Positions 15,551 through 22,931 are shown, counted from the stretch's first letter. The stretch: 41,468 nt of DNA from an uncultured bacterium (GCA_905215055.1 CAJMOH010000023.1:1-41468); one strand, 5' to 3'. Numbers and translations are program-made. Notes: generated from the letters alone by a model not told the origin.

Positions 15551-15871
15551 ATGAAGGAACGGATTGTGAACAAGCTGGTGCGGGACTATATCCCCGACAT
15601 CATCCGGGAAAAGGGGCAGACCCCGGTGATCCGCACCCTGGACGACGAGGAATTCATCCAGTGCCTGGAGAAAAAGCTGCGGGAAGAGGTGGAGGAATTT
15701 CTGGAGGAAAAGAACCTGGACGAGCTGGGGGATATTCTGGAGGTGCTGGAGGAGCTGGCCCACCTGCAAGGCTGGACCGACGGGGAGATCCGCCACACCC
15801 GGGAGGAAAAGGCCCAGACCACCGGCCTGTTCCGGGAACGGGTGTTTCTGGAAAGGGTCGTGGAGGAGTGA
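15551..15871 (+). CDS. MazG-like nucleotide pyrophosphohydrolase
   Basis: A 106-residue all-alpha NTP pyrophosphohydrolase-type protein (phosphoribosyl-ATP pyrophosphohydrolase/MazG superfamily). It carries VNKLVRDYIPDII at the start, typical of this small clade, and the metal-binding pattern E-E-V-E-E followed by E-L-G-D-I (residues about 45-62). Such proteins clear abnormal nucleotides; the substrate here is unknown. AAGGAGG lies 7 bases before ATG 15551. An earlier in-frame ATG at 15521 is possible but less family-like. The TetR gene begins 5 bases after the stop. Confidence 0.8.
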   Translation: MKERIVNKLVRDYIPDIIREKGQTPVIRTLDDEEFIQCLEKKLREEVEEFLEEKNLDELGDILEVLEELAHLQGWTDGEIRHTREEKAQTTGLFRERVFLERVVEE

Positions 15872-15876
15872 GGCCC

Positions 15877-16431
15877 ATGGAAGCTCAGGAGCGCACCCGC
15901 GACAAGCTGGCCCGGGCCATCAAGGAGGAGATGGAGCATACCTCTCTGGACAAGATCACCGTCACCCAGATTGTGGAGCGGGCGGGCGTCACCCGGCAGA
16001 CCTTCTACCGCAACTTTAAGGACAAGTACGACCTGGTGAACTGGCACTTTGAGCAGCTGGCCCAGCGCTCCTTCAAGCAGATGGGCGCCGGCCTGACGCT
16101 GCGGGAGGGATTGATTAAAAAGTTTGAGTTTCTCAAGGGGGAGCGCACCTTTTTTACCCAGGCCTTCCGCTCTCAGGACTGCAACTCGGTGGTGGCCTAT
16201 GACTATCAGTGCATTCTGGAGTTTTACACCGGCATCATCAAGAAAAGGCTGGGGACCGCCGCTTTGCCAGACCACCTTGCCTTTTTGCTGCGGATGTACT
16301 GCGAGGGCTCTATCCAGATGACGGTGGAGTGGGTGACCCAGGGCATGGAGCGGCCCATTCCCGAGCTGGTGGACCTGCTTTTGGAGGCCATGCCCGCCCG
16401 CCTGGGAGAACTGCTTTCGGACCTGCACTAA
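15877..16431 (+). CDS. TetR/AcrR-family transcriptional regulator
   Basis: A 184-residue regulator. The N-terminal helix-turn-helix is clear: LDKITVTQIVERAGVTRQTFYRNFKDKYDLV at about 24-54 (shown split as LDKITVTQIVERAG and VTRQTFYRNFKDKYDLV). The C-terminal ligand domain resembles the DhaS-like TetR subgroup, but this is tentative. The start is ATG 15877, with GGAGTGAGG just upstream. It follows the MazG-like gene by 5 bases and is closed by a palindromic terminator. The ligand and targets are unknown. Confidence 0.88.
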   Translation: MEAQERTRDKLARAIKEEMEHTSLDKITVTQIVERAGVTRQTFYRNFKDKYDLVNWHFEQLAQRSFKQMGAGLTLREGLIKKFEFLKGERTFFTQAFRSQDCNSVVAYDYQCILEFYTGIIKKRLGTAALPDHLAFLLRMYCEGSIQMTVEWVTQGMERPIPELVDLLLEAMPARLGELLSDLH

Positions 16432-16441
16432 ACAAAAAACT

Positions 16442-16470
16442 CCCCCGGCAGCTGCCGGGGGAATTTTTAT
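16442..16470. terminator. Bidirectional terminator
   Basis: CCCCCGGCAGCTGCCGGGGG at 16442-16461 is a perfect 20-base palindrome with A-rich sequence before it and AATTTTTAT after it. It lies between convergent genes, TetR (+) and the small gene at 16467 (-), and can serve both. Confidence 0.85.
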
Positions 16471-16643
16471 GCGCCAAACCGCGTTTTTTGGATTTGCCGG
16501 TCCAGCTCTTCCTGGGAAGGGCCGCGGCAGGCGGTGAGCCAGCGGTAAATCCGCAGCAGCGCCTTTACGTCCCCCGCCTGGTAAGCCGCCTCCACCTGGG
16601 CCATCAGGCGAATGGATTCTTCGGAGTGAGGCTTTTGTTCCAT
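16467..16643 (-). CDS. Small acidic/helical protein of unknown function
   Basis: A 58-residue protein on the minus strand, not recognised. It looks helical, with EESIRLMAQVEAAYQAGDVKA resembling a single TPR-like helix pair (quoted from residue 9; split AAYQAGD is the most TPR-like part). It has one Cys (TACRG). The ATG at 16643 is preferred because AAGGAG lies 10 bases upstream. A GTG nine bases further upstream would leave only 1 base from that site. It is divergent from the XRE regulator and ends beside the shared terminator. Confidence 0.6.
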   Translation of the reverse strand: MEQKPHSEESIRLMAQVEAAYQAGDVKALLRIYRWLTACRGPSQEELDRQIQKTRFGA

Positions 16644-16689
16644 GAGCGACACGCTCCTTGCTTATTCTTATAAGATATATTATATCATT

Positions 16690-16739
16690 CTTTAAGAAAG
16701 TGTGCAAGGGAAAATATATCCTTTAAGATTAACTTAAAG
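16690..16739 (+). promoter_or_regulatory. CTTTAAG repeats: candidate operator for the XRE regulator
   Basis: CTTTAAG occurs at 16690-16696 and 16721-16727, and inverted as CTTAAAG at 16733-16739. The last two form an inverted repeat with a 5-base spacer that runs into the AAAGGAGG ribosome site of the XRE gene. A weak promoter (TTTAAG, 18-base spacer, TATATC at 16715-16720) lies between. The layout suggests autoregulation. Confidence 0.5.
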
Positions 16740-16750
16740 GAGGGGCCGCT

Positions 16751-17050
16751 ATGGACAAGTATTTGCTGGGAGAGATCATTCAACAGGCGCGGGTGAAAAA
16801 GGGGTACACCCAGGAACAGCTGGCGGAGATTTTGGAAATTTCCCAAATTCATTTGGCCAATATCGAAGGTGGCCGGCGCAACCCCTCGGTTCCCCTGCTG
16901 TTCCAGATGATGGAGTTGCTGGACTTTTCGGTGGACGCCCTGGTGTTCTCCCAGGGGGAGGGGGAGCCGGTGCTGCACACCCAGGGGCTGAGTCCCCGGG
17001 AGGTGGAGGCCCTTTCCCGCCTGATCGACGCCATGCGGGAGCGGGAGTAG
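16751..17050 (+). CDS. XRE-family helix-turn-helix regulator
   Basis: A 99-residue DNA-binding protein. Residues 6-62 form a Cro/C1-type HTH (LGEIIQQARVKKGYTQEQLA, then ISQIHLANIEGGRRNPS). The tail is charged, contains LSPREVEALSRLIDAM and may dimerise. Strong AAAGGAGG at 16736-16743 precedes the ATG. It is divergent from the small gene at 16467-16643 and is followed by its own terminator. The CTTTAAG sites upstream are its likely targets (inference). Confidence 0.9.
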   Translation: MDKYLLGEIIQQARVKKGYTQEQLAEILEISQIHLANIEGGRRNPSVPLLFQMMELLDFSVDALVFSQGEGEPVLHTQGLSPREVEALSRLIDAMRERE

Positions 17051-17052
17051 AG

Positions 17053-17082
17053 GCGGCCTGGAAAAAGGCCGCTGTTTTTTTT
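17053..17082 (+). terminator. Terminator of the XRE gene
   Basis: GCGGCCT (17053-17059), a 6-base loop, AGGCCGC (17066-17072), then TG and eight T residues. A classic intrinsic terminator directly after the stop codon. Confidence 0.9.
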
Positions 17083-17091
17083 GCCCGCTGT

Positions 17092-17115
17092 GTGACACTT
17101 TGCCCAAAGTGTCAC
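17092..17115. promoter_or_regulatory. Perfect inverted repeat upstream of the fucO promoter
   Basis: GTGACACTTT (17092-17101) and AAAGTGTCAC (17106-17115) are perfectly complementary around a 4-base centre. It abuts the -35 region of the fucO-like gene, so it may be an operator. It is also followed by TTGTTTTTT, so a second terminator for the XRE gene is possible. Confidence 0.55.
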
Positions 17116-17144
17116 TTGTTTTTTGAAAAACTACTTGCTACAAT
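17116..17144 (+). promoter_or_regulatory. Promoter of the fucO-like gene
   Basis: TTGTTT (17116-17121), a 17-base spacer and TACAAT (17139-17144), with a TGC extension before the -10. A small hairpin AGCGCCC/GGGCGCT (17161-17176) follows in the leader. Confidence 0.6.
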
Positions 17145-17211
17145 TTTATCAGAGTAAAAAAGCGCCCTTGGGCGCTGACACTGGGATTTTGCGAAAGGAA
17201 GTTGTTGCAGT

Positions 17212-18360
17212 ATGGCAAACCGTTTTATCTTGAATGAGACCTCCTATCACGGCAAGGGAGCCATCCAGGAGATTGCCGGAGAGGTGAAGGCCCGGGGACT
17301 GGAAAAGGCCCTGGTCTGCTCCGACCCCGACCTGCTGAAGTTTGGCGTCACCAAGAAGGTCACCGACGTGCTGGACCAGGCTGGCGTCGCTTATGAGATC
17401 TATTCGGAGATCAAGCCCAACCCCACCATTGAGAATGTAAAGGACGGCGTGGAGGCCTGCAAGAAGGCTGGGGCCGACTGTATCATCGCCATTGGCGGCG
17501 GCTCCTCCATGGATACCGCCAAGGCTATCGGCATCATCATCACCAACCCGGAGTACGCCGACGTTCGCTCTCTGGAAGGCACCGCCCCCACCAAGAACCC
17601 CTGCCTGCCCATCATCGCGGTTCCCACCACCGCCGGCACCGCCGCGGAGGTCACCATCAACTACGTCATCACCGATGTGGAGAAGAACCGGAAGTTTGTC
17701 TGCGTGGACCCCCACGACATCCCCGTGGTGGCCATTGTGGACCCGGACATGATGGCATCCATGCCCAAGGGCCTCACCGCCGCCACCGGCATGGACGCCC
17801 TGACCCACGCCATCGAGGGCTACATCACCAAGGGCGCCTGGGAGCTGTCCGATATGTTCCACCTGAAGGCCATTGAGATCATCGCCAAGTCCCTGCGGGG
17901 CGCTGTGGCCAACACTCCCGAGGGCCGGGAGGGCATGGCCCTGGGCCAGTACATTGCCGGCATGGGCTTCTCCAATGTGGGCCTGGGCATTGTCCACTCC
18001 ATGGCTCACGGCCTGTCCGCCCTGTATGACACCCCCCACGGCGTGGCCTGCGCCATCATTCTGCCCACCGGCCTGGAGTACAACAAGGCTGTGGCTGGCA
18101 AGCGCTACCGGGCCATTGGCAAGGCCATGCAGGTTCCCGGTATTGACGCCATGACCGACGAGGAAGCCGCCGACGCCACCATTGCCGCGGTGAAGCAGCT
18201 TTCCGCCGATGTGGGCATCCCCGCCAACCTGAACGGTATTTTGAAGGAGGAGGACGTGGCCTTCCTGTCCAAGTCCGCCTACGCCGACGCCTGCTGCCCC
18301 GGCAATCCCCGCGACACCAGCGAGGAAGAGATTGCAGAGCTGTATAAGAGCTTGCTGTAA
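17212..18360 (+). CDS. fucO: Iron-dependent alcohol dehydrogenase, lactaldehyde reductase (FucO) type
   Basis: A group III metal-dependent alcohol dehydrogenase closely resembling E. coli FucO, which reduces L-lactaldehyde to 1,2-propanediol in fucose/rhamnose fermentation. It has 382 residues. Shared stretches include ADVRSLEG, PTTAGTAAEVTINYVITD, KFVCVDPHDIP, DALTHAIEGYIT and ALGQYIAGMGFSNVGLG. Metal ligands Asp195, His199, His262 and His276 are all present, as is the NAD loop GGGSSMDTAK. The start ATG has GAAAGGAAG upstream. The end of the gene is duplicated about 110 bases downstream. The FucO assignment is firm at family level; the physiological aldehyde is inferred. Confidence 0.92.
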   Translation: MANRFILNETSYHGKGAIQEIAGEVKARGLEKALVCSDPDLLKFGVTKKVTDVLDQAGVAYEIYSEIKPNPTIENVKDGVEACKKAGADCIIAIGGGSSMDTAKAIGIIITNPEYADVRSLEGTAPTKNPCLPIIAVPTTAGTAAEVTINYVITDVEKNRKFVCVDPHDIPVVAIVDPDMMASMPKGLTAATGMDALTHAIEGYITKGAWELSDMFHLKAIEIIAKSLRGAVANTPEGREGMALGQYIAGMGFSNVGLGIVHSMAHGLSALYDTPHGVACAIILPTGLEYNKAVAGKRYRAIGKAMQVPGIDAMTDEEAADATIAAVKQLSADVGIPANLNGILKEEDVAFLSKSAYADACCPGNPRDTSEEEIAELYKSLL

Positions 18361-18375
18361 GTTAGGAAGGCCATA

Positions 18376-18462
18376 GGGGAGAGAATCCCGGTTTTTCGCC
18401 CAGCGAAAACGAAGTCTCTCAGACTTCGAGGGATTCTCCCTGTAAACCGCTCGGCGGTTTAC
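18376..18462. repeat. Multi-hairpin insertion between two copies of the fucO 3' end
   Basis: An outer pair, GGGGAGAGAATCCC (18376-18389) and GGGATTCTCCC (18430-18440), encloses two hairpins: GTTTTTCGC/GCGAAAAC (about 18391-18410) and CGAAGTCT/AGACTTCG (18410-18428). A third hairpin follows, GTAAACCGC/GCGGTTTAC (18442-18462). The density of perfect inverted repeats suggests a small mobile or REP-like element. Confidence 0.6.
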
Positions 18463-18464
18463 TT

Positions 18465-18528
18465 CCCCGGCAACCCGAGAGACACCAGCGAGGAAGAAAT
18501 CGCAGAGCTGTATAAGAGCTTGCTGTAA
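18465..18528 (+). pseudogene. Duplicated 3' end of fucO (remnant)
   Basis: These 64 bases match the last 64 bases of fucO (18297-18360) at 58 positions. Both encode PGNPRDTSEEEIAELYKSLL and a TAA stop. All six differences fall in five codons and are synonymous. There is no ribosome site or upstream reading frame, so it is a remnant rather than a gene. Confidence 0.85.
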
Positions 18529-18650
18529 GCCCAGTGCCTGGGTTCTCAAGTCGTGCCTGGGGTAGCTCGCTTCGCTCGTGCTTATCAACTTATCAAAAGG
18601 GTAACGCGCATGCGCACCATAGATGAGGCCGCCCCAAACCCCATAAAACA

Positions 18651-18681
18651 AGAAGCCCAGAAACGCCCTGGGCTTCTTTTC
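18651..18681. terminator. Bidirectional terminator between fucO and the TIM-barrel gene
   Basis: AGAAGCCCAG (18651-18660) and CTGGGCTTCT (18668-18677) form a 10-bp stem, followed by a T-rich run on the plus strand and TTGTTTT on the minus strand. It lies between convergent genes. From 18529 to 18650 nothing else is recognised. Confidence 0.85.
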
Positions 18682-18693
18682 TTTTCGCTTTTT

Positions 18694-19542
18694 TTAACCA
18701 AACGCCGCCTGGTCCTGGTTGGGGCTGGAGCGCTTCTCCAGGTCGGGGAAGCGGTGCTGGATGGCGGCCAGGGAGATTTCCACGTCCTCCTCCACCTCTT
18801 GAGGAGAGAAGGCCCCCACCGTGACCATGTCCCGCTCCCGGATGGCGTTCCAGGAGAAGGTCAGGCCCACATAGGGGCTGCACCGGCCGGCAGCCATGGA
18901 CTTGATGGTCATCACCGGCTTTTTGGCGTTCTGGATGATGGAGGCCACGGTTTCAATCTCCACCTGCATCAAAAAGCCCATGCAGTTGAAAATCTGAATG
19001 TAGGTCTCCACGTCGTAGCCGTTCGCGTCAGAGTAGACGATCAGCTCCGGCATGTGGGCGGACAGGCCGGGGATCATCCCCGCGTCCCGGATCATCTTGG
19101 TGTAGTCATCCAGCCGGCGGATGACGCCTTTGTTCTTGTCCACCAGCTGCTCGGCGCAGGAGTGGTGTAGCAGGCAGAACTTGGCGCCCCGCTTGGCGGA
19201 CTCCTTTACGGTTTGCTCCGCCTCCTGCCGGGCCTGGGGATTGTCATCCACGTTCAGGGTGGGGGTGTCCACCAGGATGATTCCCCGTCCCAGCTTCTGC
19301 TCTGTGTCCCGAATGGCCTCCACCAGCTGGGGAGAGGCCCCAAAGGGCGCCATAATGGTGTCCACTCCGTGGCGGAGATAGGCCTCCAGCACAGGCTTGA
19401 AGGCTTCGGCGCTGTCATAGCGGCGGCGGATCATCTCGTCGGCGGAGGCGCTGGTGTGGCTCCATCCCAGCAGCCAGTTGGTGCCGATGAGCATACGGGA
19501 GAGGGAGACCCCTCCCACGGTGGTGCGGGGAAATTCGTTCAT
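18694..19542 (-). CDS. TIM-barrel protein distantly like aldo/keto reductases
   Basis: A 282-residue cytosolic protein. It looks like a beta/alpha barrel: an early SRMLIGTNWLLGWSH segment, a HGVDTIMAPFG strand, and a C-terminal KPVMTIKSMAAGR then MVTVGAFSPQEVEEDVEIS that resembles the cofactor end of aldo/keto reductases. The canonical DTAxxYG catalytic-Tyr motif is not there (HGVDTIMAPFG stands in its place), so it may not be a normal reductase. GGAG lies before the ATG at 19542. It is downstream of the MFS gene on the same strand (70-base gap), so the two are probably one operon. The role is unknown; sugar metabolism is suggested only by neighbourhood. Confidence 0.65.
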   Translation of the reverse strand: MNEFPRTTVGGVSLSRMLIGTNWLLGWSHTSASADEMIRRRYDSAEAFKPVLEAYLRHGVDTIMAPFGASPQLVEAIRDTEQKLGRGIILVDTPTLNVDDNPQARQEAEQTVKESAKRGAKFCLLHHSCAEQLVDKNKGVIRRLDDYTKMIRDAGMIPGLSAHMPELIVYSDANGYDVETYIQIFNCMGFLMQVEIETVASIIQNAKKPVMTIKSMAAGRCSPYVGLTFSWNAIRERDMVTVGAFSPQEVEEDVEISLAAIQHRFPDLEKRSSPNQDQAAFG

Positions 19543-19612
19543 ATCAAATCGCTCCTTTGCGAAAGAATAAGATGGGATGATAGGATGCCTGACGGCGCTG
19601 AAAAGGAAGCTG

Positions 19613-20791
19613 TCAGCTAAAGACCTTTTCCTGGTTGCCCAGCTTTAAAAAGAGGGCCAGAACCAGCCCGGCCAGATTCAGGACGGTAAGGCACAGGTAC
19701 AGCAGGGGGATGTCCGTTCGGTCCACCAGCAGGCCGCCCGCGTTTTGCAGCAGGATTCCCGCCATGCTGGAAACAGAATTGATAACCGACAGACAGGTGG
19801 TGGTCAGCCGGGGGTCCATCAGGTTTCGGGTGACCTTCAGGTTAATCATGTTAAACAGGGTGGAGGCGACTGCCTTCAGCAGCACCATGACGGGAATTAC
19901 CGCCCCAGCCCAGGGAAACAGCCCGTAGCACAGAAACTGGACAATGGTGATGGCAAAGCAGCACAAAAGCAGAGCCTTGCCGGAAAAGCGGTCCATAAAC
20001 CTGTGAGAGAACAGGATGATGGGGAACTCCACCAGGGTGCTGAAAAACAGCACGGTTCCCACGGCGGAGGCTGGCACTCCCAGACGGGTGAGCAGCATGG
20101 GGGCATAGGTGTTGTTTACTCCCTGGCTGCCGCCGAACAGGCAGACAATGCACAAAAACAGCAGGAAGCTGGGGTTGGACAGCACGGCCAGCAGTCCGGG
20201 CCGTTTTTCCGGGGCGGGGAGCGCCTCCCTTTTTGGGGAGACGGCGGAAGGGGTTTCGGCGCCGCAAAAGCCCGCCGCCGCCAGCAGGGAAGAGGCCAGC
20301 AGCAGCACAAAAATAAAGGCCGGCTCCACATACTCCAGGGCAAGACCGGCTCCTTGAGCGCCGGCGGCGTAGCCCAGGGTTCCCCACACCCGCAAAGCGC
20401 CGTAGCGGTATTTGCTGGCCCCCGCCATCCGCTCGCAGATGGGCAGGATGGAATTGATGAGGGACATAATCAGCCCGTTGAGCAGAAACAGCGCCCACAC
20501 TGACCGGGACATGGCAAAGACCAGCCCCAGCGCCCCCGCGCCCAGCAGCATGCCGCAGCTTAGCAGCTTGGGGCGGGCGGTGCGGTCGTTCAGGCTTCCC
20601 GCCAGAGGCACCGCGAAAAAGGAGAAAATCCCGGAGGCGGAGACAATAAAGCTCATCTCCGAGGCAGATTTGCCAAGACCGGTCAAATAAACCGAAAGCA
20701 CCGAGGTGAACACCGCCATGGCGAAGTAGTACCAAAAAAAGGCCAGCACATAGCTGAGGTAGCTGCCCTGATAGCGCCGGAACAAGCCCAT
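19613..20791 (-). CDS. Major facilitator superfamily transporter
   Basis: A 392-residue integral membrane protein with about 12 hydrophobic segments and a central charged loop (about 180-200, ETPSAVSPKREALPAPEKR) separating two six-helix halves. The loop between helices 2 and 3 reads DRTARPKLL, an MFS-type motif. The general look is that of the LacY/nucleoside-symporter-like MFS group, which fits sugar or nucleoside import, but efflux cannot be excluded. GGGAGG precedes the ATG at 20791, and a good minus-strand promoter lies upstream. The TIM-barrel gene follows. Confidence 0.85.
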   Translation of the reverse strand: MGLFRRYQGSYLSYVLAFFWYYFAMAVFTSVLSVYLTGLGKSASEMSFIVSASGIFSFFAVPLAGSLNDRTARPKLLSCGMLLGAGALGLVFAMSRSVWALFLLNGLIMSLINSILPICERMAGASKYRYGALRVWGTLGYAAGAQGAGLALEYVEPAFIFVLLLASSLLAAAGFCGAETPSAVSPKREALPAPEKRPGLLAVLSNPSFLLFLCIVCLFGGSQGVNNTYAPMLLTRLGVPASAVGTVLFFSTLVEFPIILFSHRFMDRFSGKALLLCCFAITIVQFLCYGLFPWAGAVIPVMVLLKAVASTLFNMINLKVTRNLMDPRLTTTCLSVINSVSSMAGILLQNAGGLLVDRTDIPLLYLCLTVLNLAGLVLALFLKLGNQEKVFS

Positions 20792-20829
20792 TTGTATTCC
20801 TCCCTGGGGCTGCTGATCTGTTTTTATAA

Positions 20830-20858
20830 ATTACACTCCAAACCGGGGCGGTTGTCAA
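20830..20858 (-). promoter_or_regulatory. Promoter of the MFS/TIM-barrel operon
   Basis: On the minus strand: TTGACA (20858-20853), a 17-base spacer and TGTAAT (20835-20830). Near consensus and directly upstream of the MFS start. Confidence 0.7.
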
Positions 20859-20920
20859 GTCTTTTTTTGGGAAAACGCTGTAAAGTGAACGGGGAATGGA
20901 TAGAATCCTTATCCAATCTG

Positions 20921-20929
20921 TGCTATACT
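20921..20929 (+). promoter_or_regulatory. Extended -10 promoter for the HAD-GNAT gene
   Basis: TGC followed by TATACT (20924-20929); the -35 region is poor. A short inverted repeat, GGATA (20898-20902) with TATCC (20910-20914), lies where a -35 box would be and could be an operator. Confidence 0.45.
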
Positions 20930-20993
20930 ATCCACAGAGAGTGAGGCCGCGGCCGGGAGCGCTTTCCCGCGGCTGCTGGAAGGAGGCAATGTC

Positions 20994-22331
20994 ATGAAAT
21001 CCACGCTGTATGTCACCGACCTGGACGGCACGCTGCTGACCCCGGAGGAGAGCCTATCCCCCTTTACGGTGCGGGTGATCAACCGGCTGGTGGAGCAGGG
21101 GGTCTCCTTTACCTATGCCACGGCCCGTTCCCTGCACTCCTCCAGCAAGGTCACCCAGGGACTGACCAAGCGCCTGCCCGTGACCATTTACAACGGGGCC
21201 TTTGTCCGCCGGGCGGACACCGGGGAAAACCTGATCGCCCAGACCTTTTCCCCAGCCCAGCAGAAGCGGGTGGAGCAGGCCTTAACCCAGACGGGCCTTT
21301 CCCCCCTGGTGTACACTCTGGACGGTGACGCCGAGCGGGTGCTTTGGAGGCCGGAGACGGCCGGTCCCGGCGTGGCCCGGTACATTCAAAGCCGGGCGGG
21401 GGACCCCCGTCTGCTGCCGGTGAATCCTCAGGAGCCCCTGTACCGGGGAGAGATTTTTTACTTCACCTGCATCGGGACAAGGGAGCAGCTGCTTCCCGCC
21501 TGGGAACAGCTTCGCCGGGAGCCGGGGCTTTTGGCGCTGCTCCAGGAGGAAATCTACCAGCCCGGAGAATTTTGGCTGGAGGTCATGCCCGCCGGAGCCA
21601 CCAAGGCCCATGCCGCCGGGCTGCTGAAGGAGCGGTTGAGTTGCGGCAAAATGACAGCCTTTGGGGACGGCGCTAACGATCTGCCCCTGCTGGAAGCGGC
21701 GGACTACGGCTGCGCGGTGGAAAATGCCGTACCCCAGCTGAAGGAGGCCGCTGACGAGGTGATTCCCCCCAACACCCGGGACGGGGTGGCCAGGTGGCTG
21801 CTGGCCGACACGGCTCCCACTCTGGCCCTGGGAGAGCGGGCCGGGGCGTTCCGGCTGCGGCTGTACCGGCCGGAGGATCTGGAGGAGCTGATCCAGCTGT
21901 TTTATCAAACAGTCCGCACCGTGAACCGGAGGGACTACTCCGCCCGGGAGGTGGAGGCCTGGGTTCCCTCCCCGAAGACAGTGGACCGGGCTGCCTGGAG
22001 CGAGAGCCTGGCCGCCCACTACACCGTGGTGGCGGAGGGAGAGGGCCTCCTCCTGGGCTTTGGGGACATGGACAGCACCGGTTACCTGGACAGGCTGTAC
22101 GTTCACAGGGACTTTCAGGGCCGGGGGACGGCTTCGGCCATTGTCCAGGCGCTGGAGGGCTATGCCTGGGGATTGGGAGTGGAGGAGATTTCCGTTCACG
22201 CCTCCCGGACGGCCCGGCCCTTTTTTCAGCGCCGGGGCTATCAGACTGCCGCGGCCCAGCAGGTGGAGCGCCGGGGCGTGCTGCTGGAAAATTTTGTCAT
22301 GAAAAAGAGCCTGCGCCGGCAGGACGGCTAG
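20994..22331 (+). CDS. HAD-superfamily phosphatase fused to a GNAT acetyltransferase
   Basis: A 445-residue two-domain protein. Residues 1-275 are a Cof-type HAD hydrolase: DLDGTLL with Asp9 and Asp11, a Thr/Ala-rich cap region, Lys in GATKAHAA, and the metal motif FGDGANDLPLLEAA. Residues about 285-440 are a GNAT N-acetyltransferase: RLRLYRPEDLEELIQLF at its start, and the acetyl-CoA loop VHRDFQGRGTASAIVQALE, ending in FFQRRGYQ. The frame is continuous with no break at the junction, so it is a true fusion. An AAGGAGG precedes the ATG. Neither substrate is known. Related HAD proteins dephosphorylate sugar phosphates and flavins. Confidence 0.9.
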   Translation: MKSTLYVTDLDGTLLTPEESLSPFTVRVINRLVEQGVSFTYATARSLHSSSKVTQGLTKRLPVTIYNGAFVRRADTGENLIAQTFSPAQQKRVEQALTQTGLSPLVYTLDGDAERVLWRPETAGPGVARYIQSRAGDPRLLPVNPQEPLYRGEIFYFTCIGTREQLLPAWEQLRREPGLLALLQEEIYQPGEFWLEVMPAGATKAHAAGLLKERLSCGKMTAFGDGANDLPLLEAADYGCAVENAVPQLKEAADEVIPPNTRDGVARWLLADTAPTLALGERAGAFRLRLYRPEDLEELIQLFYQTVRTVNRRDYSAREVEAWVPSPKTVDRAAWSESLAAHYTVVAEGEGLLLGFGDMDSTGYLDRLYVHRDFQGRGTASAIVQALEGYAWGLGVEEISVHASRTARPFFQRRGYQTAAAQQVERRGVLLENFVMKKSLRRQDG

Positions 22332-22370
22332 AGCCGCGCCGGCCTGGGGGGAAGAAAGGGAGGAACGGAT

Positions 22371-22916
22371 ATGGGCGCCATCAAGGGCTTGCGAATTGCG
22401 CTGGGAATGATTCTGGTTCTGGTGCTGGGGGTCAGCGTGTGGCTGACGGTCCAGCGGCAGGTGCTTCATCAGGAGGAAATTTCCCTGGGGAACGTCACGC
22501 TGGTTCCCGTGGAGGAGGACGCCATGTCCCCGGCCTTGCGGGAAGGGGACCTGGCTGTGGCAGTATCCCGGGCCGGTGAGGAGCCTCCCTACGGGCTGGG
22601 GGACGCGGTGCTTTGCCGGGACGGAACCCTCACCCGGCTGGTAGGCGCCGTGGACGGGGATTTTATTGTCCGGGGCGACAGCCAGGGAGAGGGGGAGGAG
22701 GCCCGGCTCTCCCCGGCGGAGCTTCAGGGAGAGGTGGTGGCCTCTCTGCCGGGAACAGGGAGGATAGCGGTCTTTCTCAGCAGCCCGTGGGGACTGGCGG
22801 CGGTGCTGGTGGTGGGGATTCTGCTGCTGGCGCTGCCCTCTCTGCTGGGGCTGGGACGGGAGCCAAGGGAGCGCCCCCCGCGGGAGCAGCCGGGAAAATA
22901 CCGGCCCCGTCATTGA
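22371..22916 (+). CDS. SipW-like signal peptidase family protein, possibly inactive
   Basis: A 181-residue membrane protein: one helix at about 10-27, an extracytoplasmic domain (30-135), a second helix at about 138-160 and a basic tail. The domain resembles ER/SipW-type S26 signal peptidases: MSPALREGDL with the nucleophile-like Ser53, GDAVLCRDGTLTRLV, and FIVRGDSQGEGEEARLSP like the FITKGD region. In SipW proteins a His follows the Thr in the TH-R segment. Here the sequence is TRLVG, so the catalytic His appears to be missing. It is cotranscribed with the HAD-GNAT gene and the hydrolase. Confidence 0.65.
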   Translation: MGAIKGLRIALGMILVLVLGVSVWLTVQRQVLHQEEISLGNVTLVPVEEDAMSPALREGDLAVAVSRAGEEPPYGLGDAVLCRDGTLTRLVGAVDGDFIVRGDSQGEGEEARLSPAELQGEVVASLPGTGRIAVFLSSPWGLAAVLVVGILLLALPSLLGLGREPRERPPREQPGKYRPRH

Positions 22917-22931
22917 AAAGGAGGAATGGCA

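Noticed and set aside
17092..17115. Rex binding site
   Set aside because: The dyad does not fit the TTGTTAA/TTAACAA-type clostridial Rex consensus; left as an unknown operator or terminator.
18361..18535. Target-site duplication of a recent transposon at the fucO 3' end
   Set aside because: The two 64-base copies differ at six silent positions, so they are not a fresh duplication.
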